Below, in pieces: positions 58,909 through 64,000 of a DNA stretch of 64,000 bases. Numbering within the stretch: the stretch's first letter is position 1; every line of letters begins with the position of its first letter. The stretch spans positions 49,743,854-49,807,853 of the forward strand of contig CM070520.1 in the NCBI GenBank assembly GCA_036346375.1, read 5' to 3'. This DNA comes from Guadua angustifolia. Taxonomy: Eukaryota > Streptophyta > Magnoliopsida > Poales > Poaceae. The translations under genes and the position numbers were made by a program. Under the pieces are notes generated by a model. It was not told the origin of the DNA and did no database searches. It worked only from the letters and a program-made list of their open reading frames with translations.

Positions 58909-60346
58909 TTAGTTATACCCATTTCGAAATGACATCCTTGTTGTTTGATTACCATGCCTTTGTAACCTTAAGTTTTGAATCATGAAATCATATTCATGTG
59001 ATTAACCTTGTTTAGTACGTTAGACTGTGCTTAGAATTGATGTTGATTAAAAATACCTATGGCGGGTTAAATTCTAAATGTTGTTGAAATATGTTTTATC
59101 AAAACTATAGCAAGGTGATTGCTGCTGTGATTGTAAAATAAAAATAAAATAAAAATGGTTTTGATTGGGGCGGAATGGTTTGTCGGGCGGGTGCGGATGG
59201 AACACTGGTTCTGGTTTGTGAAAGCCGCCCTAATCAATTTAAGGACCGACGCTTATGACTGTCCATTCTAAGCATTACCGTGCAACCACATGTCTATAAT
59301 GGGTATGACCTGACTGAATAATTTGTAGAAACCTAACTTAGACTCGCTAGTTGGTGGAATGTGGGTGCCGGATGGAGGCAAGTCGTATTTCCCACACGGC
59401 GCAAAAGGGGGCTTCTGTACTGGGTGGATGGAACCCTAACAGCGGTGAAACCTCAGCGGGTGGGTCGGGTTAGGCGTATACATTGTAAAGGCCTTGTCAT
59501 GATATCTCAGCCGGCACACCTAAGGAAGTGTGTTAATAGCTTGGCATCAAGAGAATATCATGTCTTGTGGGTAAAGCTGTACACCTCTGCAGAATTAAAA
59601 CTATTCGAATAGCCATGCCTACGGTCAAAGGCAAAGCGAAGAATGCTTTCATATTGGTAGACTTGGTTTTGGTTTTAAAATAACTGATGTTTTGGGATTC
59701 GGGAGTGGATAGAACTCTCGGATGTTTATTTGGCGGATTGAGCCAATCAGGTAGATGGAACCTGTTTTGATCATGATGGATAGAGTCGTGAGCCAGAATA
59801 CTAGTGATGGCAGATAGAACCTTCGCTAGAATAATATATATTCAATTGTTAAAATATTTGTTAAAATGTGCATTGTGAAAATTATTATTAAGTATAGTTT
59901 GATGAAACTTGGCTTTATGCAAAAGATATTCCTTGGAAAGCCCTACATGTTGCATTTTCCTAGACTTGCGGAGTACGTTTGTACTCACATGCTACGCAAA
60001 ATTTTGTCATCAGAGAATTACCAAGATGCAGTCGAAGACAATAAGTTCTATGACGAAGAGTTCGTTGGAAATCTCCAAGATAACTAAGCGCGCGCTCCTA
60101 GTCGTCGCCTGTGGTGTCTTTTGGGTTTTATCTTGTTGTTTTTGTTTCATTCTTTGTAAACTCGGTCATGTGACTAGGAGATATAATAAATAGCCATGTG
60201 GCTGGTACTTTATATTTATGCTATTACTTCGTTACGCTTACGTTTATGATTATCACTGCTTCATTGTGTGTACTAGCAACTGATCTGGGACTAGTACGAA
60301 AATACATAGGAAATTCCGGATGGTAAATCCGGGATCCCACATATAA

Positions 60347-60731
60347 CCAGATAAGTTTACAAATTAAGCAAGCACATGCACCAAATGTCTGACATTCACA
60401 ACCGAAATAGGCAACACAATGATCACAAAGCATGCAGCCAAGCTAGCTAGTGGGAGAAACAAGCAATTGATAACACAAGTACGTAGGTGAGGTTTGAAGG
60501 GCCAAAGTATTTGGCTTCCTTAGCTTTATTCATCGAACGAGATGAGAATAATCGAAAGGGGAGCCTTGAAGAAGCAACTGCAGCACGCATGCGCACCGAT
60601 TAAACTGGCTTTTTGAATGAGCAATTGAATTTGATTGAAGAGGACGATCCGATCCCCTACATGTGTCCCTCCCACCCCTCATCTGAAAAAAGATTTTTCT
60701 ACCAATAACAAGACATAAAATAAGATGCTAG
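60347..60731. other. 3' flank of the NLR-like gene
   Basis: No leucine-rich-repeat coding is visible. This is the ancestral spacer shared with the TOL 3' side before A inserted. Confidence 0.5.
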
Positions 60732-62361
60732 CTATCTCACGGATTGGAGAATACCCTTCTTGAGTTTGTGTATTACTAATCTGCGTCCATCATTCTCATC
60801 AGGATCAGATTCTCCGTGTTTATCCTCCTCGTATGTGACACCAAAACATTCCCTGCGACACAAATCGACTGCCAACTCTCGCACGATGTCATGCATTCTG
60901 AATCTTTTTATCCTACCAAATGAGTTCCTTTGAATAAGTTGTAGCAAGTTTCGATGAACCAATTCATTGAGATAGCCTTCTGCCACTTCCTCCATCGTGC
61001 TCTGACCCCTTTTCTCGATGAAACCCTCTGCTATCCACAGCCATACAAGCTTCTTCCTACGGAAAAGATAGCCTTTTGGAAATAAACTGCAGTATAGGAA
61101 ACAACACTTCAAGTATCGTGATCCAGCTTTGGATTATTAATTAGCTCCCAGCTTAGCTGATCGTGTATCCGCTTCCATTCCTCTGTGCTCTTGTCACGCA
61201 CAAACAAGAGACTGCCGATAGAGACAATTGGAAGGGGTAAACCTTCACACTTGCTCACTATTTGCTTTGACAGAGCTTCAAGTTTTGCAGGACATTCATG
61301 ATCTGGAAAAGCCTTATTACAAAAGAGTTCCCATGACTCGTCCTCTGATAGGGGTTCTAGTGTCAGTATCCTGTCTGGAAAAGCAAGGTGAGCTACGTCA
61401 GCAATCCGTGTCGTGATTATTATTCTGCTCCCCTTGAGATTTGGAGTGAGTGCTCGAAACAGGTCAATGTATACTTCAGGAGTCCAAACATCATCCAATA
61501 TAATCAAACACTTCCTTTCTTTCAAAAACCTCCTTAATGTCTCTTGAATGGCTGTCATTTCCATGGTGGCAATGTTACTTGGGAGATTCTGTTTCTCTCT
61601 GAAAAGCTCCACGATCAATCTTTTAAGGACATCTTCTCTGGTGTAAGTCTGTGAGATGGAGAGCCATGCGTGGCAATCAAAATTTTCTCGTTCCTTCTTA
61701 TAGACACTAGCTGCTAGTGCCGTTTTCCCGAGCCCTCCCGTGCCATGCAGAACTATTACAGAGAGTGCCAACTTATCATCTCCCAGCCACTGTATAAGTG
61801 TTTGCTTGTTATCTTCAATCCCAACGAGATCTTCCTCACCAAGGGAACGTGAAATGCTTGCTAGATCCCCACTGTCCATGTCAGTTCTGGGTAATTCAGT
61901 TTCATTCCATATTTTCCTCGATATCTGCAAAATGAAGTAAGCATAAAATGTATTAATCCGTTTTGCTAGTAGCATTTCCCACTAACCGAACACCACCTCC
62001 TTCCCCGGCCCACAAAAGGCTTTCTCCTTACAAAACAACACTGAACCTGTATAAAACACCTGCTAACTCCACAACACGGCAATAGCAGCTCGGTGTAAAC
62101 TTGATTTTTTCCAACTATTGGTGAAAACTTGAGAATCCGTCTCGACGATTACCTTGGAGTAATTCCACTCCACGTTTAGGGTCGAACTCACCTCTGAGCT
62201 TGTTTCTCCTTGTACATTAGGAACACGTTGGTGCTGCCCAATGGATGCATTTTCCGCCTGTTGAACAACCAACGAACACTCCACCTCACCCACCTGCTCG
62301 GAGCAACAAAAAGTGAAGAGTGCGATGCACACAAGCTCTCAAAAACGTTGTTATTCAGAGC

Positions 62362-63005
62362 CAGGGGCGGAGCCAGGATTTCGGCTTAAGGGGGGTCATG
62401 TGGACCAACTAAAAATTATCATAGTATCCATAAAAAAATATTATAGTAATATCGATGCATTTAAATTTAAAAATAGCATAACCATATGTCCACATAAGAA
62501 AAATATAACATATTTTATAAAATAAGAAACTTACATCTCTATTAACTTAAATTTAGTTCTACGACTACCTAGAAGATTATACAAGTCAATAAGTTCATCT
62601 GAACTAATTTTCGCTACTAATTCTTTTTCAATGTAAACTATCATGCAATGTCGAAGAAAGTTGTCTCCTATTTTATTTCGAAAGCGGGTCTTGACAAGTT
62701 TCATAGCTGAAAATACTCGCTCTGTGATTGCTGTTGACACCAGAAGAGTTATGACCAATCGTAACAGCCTATCAACCATTGAATAATGGGAAACTTTACC
62801 TGTTTTATATAGTCCATTTGTTAAGTTAGCAAGAGAAATTAAGCATCGCATACATCAAGTTGAGAAAAATAAAAATTTTACCTATTGAGAATGGACTAGA
62901 CCTTTCTTTACTGTTTGCTAATGCTAACTACTACTAATTACTATTTCTTAAACCTTATTTTGGTTAGGGGGGGCCAGGCCCCTGCCAGCCCCCCTTCCCT
63001 CCGCC
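62362..63005 (-). mobile_element. hAT remnant in an intron of the NLR-like gene
   Basis: It starts CAGGGGCGGAGCCAGG and ends near CCCCTTCCCTCCGCC, which are imperfect inverted ends. CAGAGC sits at 62356-62361 and again at 63006-63011, a possible partial 8-bp duplication. Inside, on the minus strand at 62851-62531, is the C-terminal dimerisation region of a hAT transposase (LLVSTAITERVFSAMKLVKT, LRHCMIVYIEKEL). It lies wholly within the intron 62294-63041. Confidence 0.8.
62531..62851 (-). pseudogene. hAT transposase C-terminal fragment
   Basis: About 106 residues with the ERVFSAMKLVKTRFRNKIGD motif of the hAT dimerisation domain. The rest of the transposase is missing, so it is an internal-deletion derivative. 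It belongs to a different hAT group (zinc-finger MYM-type-like) from the one at 10780. Confidence 0.8.
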
Positions 63006-63250
63006 CAGAGCACGTTATGTTCCATGAGTACACATACTCACCTGCACAGCTGATGAACTATTCATGCCAGTCTCCACAGACCAGTCCAGATTTCCCGTTT
63101 TATCAAGCCTCTCGATCATGTGCTGTGTAACTGGTCTCTTCGCTGGGTCAGAATTCATGCACTCGTTGCCTATCTCAGCGCATACTCTTACTTGTTCCAA
63201 TAGTGTGTCCCCTCGGATACCTCCAACCTGTTCATCCAACTTTTGACAAC

Positions 63251-63582
63251 CTACGAAGATGCATGCAATCGTGGGTTACAATTTATTTGTATAATAAAAC
63301 TGATTATTGGTGATTTACAGCTTCTTAGGGAAAAAAAGCAAAAAAAAAAAAAAAGAAAATATGTTAGAAATTCCAAAAAAAATCTAGTCACTAATTAATC
63401 TGGTAGATCCTAATTGAAGTTGATCTGTGTTGGCCAATGGTCCTTAGTATTAAAAGGAAAAACAAGCTTGATTTTTTTATGAGAAATGCAAAACATCCAG
63501 GCTCAATTATAGTGGACCATAATTAAAACAATTAAGGTGAAGCAGGGTCAGGAACAATCAGGAACAACGAATCTCTTTATGA
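63251..63582. other. Presumed intron of the NLR-like gene
   Basis: AT-rich with an A-run near 63340. No exon recognised. Confidence 0.35.
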
Positions 63583-63656
63583 TGTGTATATATATATGTG
63601 TGTGTATATATGTGTGTATATATATGTGTGTGTGTGTATATATATATAGAGAGAGA
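63583..63656. repeat. TA/TG compound microsatellite
   Basis: Alternating TATA and TGTG runs ending in GAGAGAG. Confidence 0.95.
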
Positions 63657-64000
63657 AGCTAATTTGCTCTCAAGAGCACAACCTAACAGTGCTCTCGACT
63701 TTTCAACCGTACGATATAGGCATCCAACGGTTGGATCTACGCGCGCCCCTCCCACTCGATGAAACGGCGCCGTCTCACCCCGTCCCCATCGCGGCCTGTT
63801 TCCTCGCGACGCCCTCCCATGTAAGAAACGCAAGAAACACTTGCCGGTGTCGAGGACGCCCCCCATCGCGGCCTGTATCTCTCTTTTGGTAGTATGAAAA
63901 GACAGGGACGGAAGGCTTTTATATGCTAATGATCATTGGTTAATATGGTTCGTTTGCTAATATACTAACTCTTTTGATAGCTAAAGCAGTTTTTTACAGG
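63657..64000. other. Window end, unassigned
   Basis: CpG-rich at 63740-63870, with AGAGCAC...GTGCTCT inverted words near 63676 and 63691. It looks like the edge of a repeat. No gene supported. Confidence 0.3.

Larger units (their letters stand above)
27834..60341 (+). mobile_element. Element A: Ty3/Gypsy chromovirus with nested insertions
   Basis: The 5-bp duplication TATAA flanks the unit at 27829-27833 and 60342-60346. The 5' LTR is 27834-31030, followed by a primer-binding site at 31035. The 3' LTR is 51960-60341 and ends CCCACA; it is interrupted by C2. Element B sits inside gag. Without the nested parts A would be about 11.3 kb. The pol order (protease, RT, RNase H, integrase with C-terminal chromodomain) places it among chromoviruses, and the very long LTRs and sequence style suggest the Tekay/Del lineage. 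About a dozen differences in the first 130 aligned LTR bases show it is not a recent insertion. Confidence 0.95.
51960..60341 (+). repeat. 3' LTR of element A, split by C2
   Basis: Segments 51960-53703 and 58909-60341 are collinear with the 5' LTR. TATAAGA at 52714, island 53520-53597. After the C2 insertion come the CTCTGCAGA block at 59577-59620 and the hairpin at 59971-59986. It ends GGATCCCACA before TATAA. Confidence 0.95.
60732..63250 (-). pseudogene. Kinase-NB-ARC (NLR-type) resistance gene, partial and broken
   Basis: Inferred minus-strand exons: 63250-63042, 62293-62192 and 61924-60732, all joined in phase at CAG|GTGAGT, GAG|GTGAGT and TTGCAG|ATATC. The first exon is the end of a receptor-kinase-like domain (VRVCAEIGNECMNSDPAKRP, TQHMIERLDKT). 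The second is a 34-residue linker. The third is NB-ARC: P-loop GTGGLGKTALA, kinase-2 CLIILDDVW, RNBS-B GSRIIITTR, GLPL as EGLPLPIVSIGSLL, RNBS-D CCFLYCSLFPKGY, and MHD as RMHDIVRELAVDL. About 14 codons plus a frame change are missing near 61113, between GLPL and RNBS-D, giving a TGA. No LRR follows the stop at 60732. NLRs detect pathogen effectors; this copy is probably inactive. More kinase exons must lie beyond 64000 or in the intron. Confidence 0.8.

Noticed and set aside
62063..62332. 89-aa minus ORF taken whole
   Set aside because: Only 62192-62293 fits an exon. The flanks hold splice signals and read into introns.
1..64000. tRNA, rRNA or CRISPR loci
   Set aside because: Nothing resembling these was seen. 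The only tRNA-related sequences are retrotransposon primer-binding sites.

Overview
This is plant nuclear DNA, most probably from a grass (Poaceae). It has intron-containing genes with GT-AG and one GC-AG splice pair, Stowaway-like and Tourist-like MITEs, hAT, MULE-like and LINE elements, and nested Ty3/Gypsy chromoviruses with multi-kilobase LTRs. There are no bacterial features (operons, Shine-Dalgarno sites, CRISPR arrays).

Left part, 1-19.5 kb: a transposon graveyard. A 5'-truncated LINE (124-4395, minus) carries a second truncated LINE (3068-4104); both have target-site duplications (TSDs). An F-box/FBD-type pseudogene (minus, about 5090-8776) is split by a tandem repeat and a MULE-like foldback element. 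A non-autonomous hAT (9080-10396, perfect 8-bp TSD) lies beside or inside a decayed autonomous hAT whose transposase remnant runs to about 12365. MITEs, LINE 3' debris and several tandem-repeat blocks follow.

Middle, 19958-27115: the one clearly intact gene, a nine-exon TOM1-like (TOL) VHS-GAT protein of about 587 aa, predicted to act as an ESCRT-0-like ubiquitin-cargo adaptor.

Right part, 27834-60341: a 32.5-kb transposon nest resolved by TSDs. Element A (TSD TATAA) inserted first, between two convergent genes. Element B (32770-48729, TSD CCCAA) then inserted into A's gag. Two copies of a third family, C, survive as solo LTRs of about 5 kb: C1 in B (37366-42326, TSD CTAGT) and C2 in A's 3' LTR (53704-58908, TSD TTAGT). 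A carries an extra ORF upstream of gag (31214-32098). All six LTR copies share a layout: TATA box, GC-rich leader, an exon-like island ending at AAG|GCAAG, a CTCTGCAGA block, and a GAGTAC/GTACTC hairpin.

Far right, 60732-63250 (minus): a resistance-type gene in which a protein-kinase C-terminal exon appears to splice in frame, through a short linker exon, to an NB-ARC exon. This suggests a kinase-NLR fusion. It is damaged by a frameshifting deletion and has no LRR; a hAT remnant sits in its first visible intron. The upstream kinase exons would lie beyond the window.
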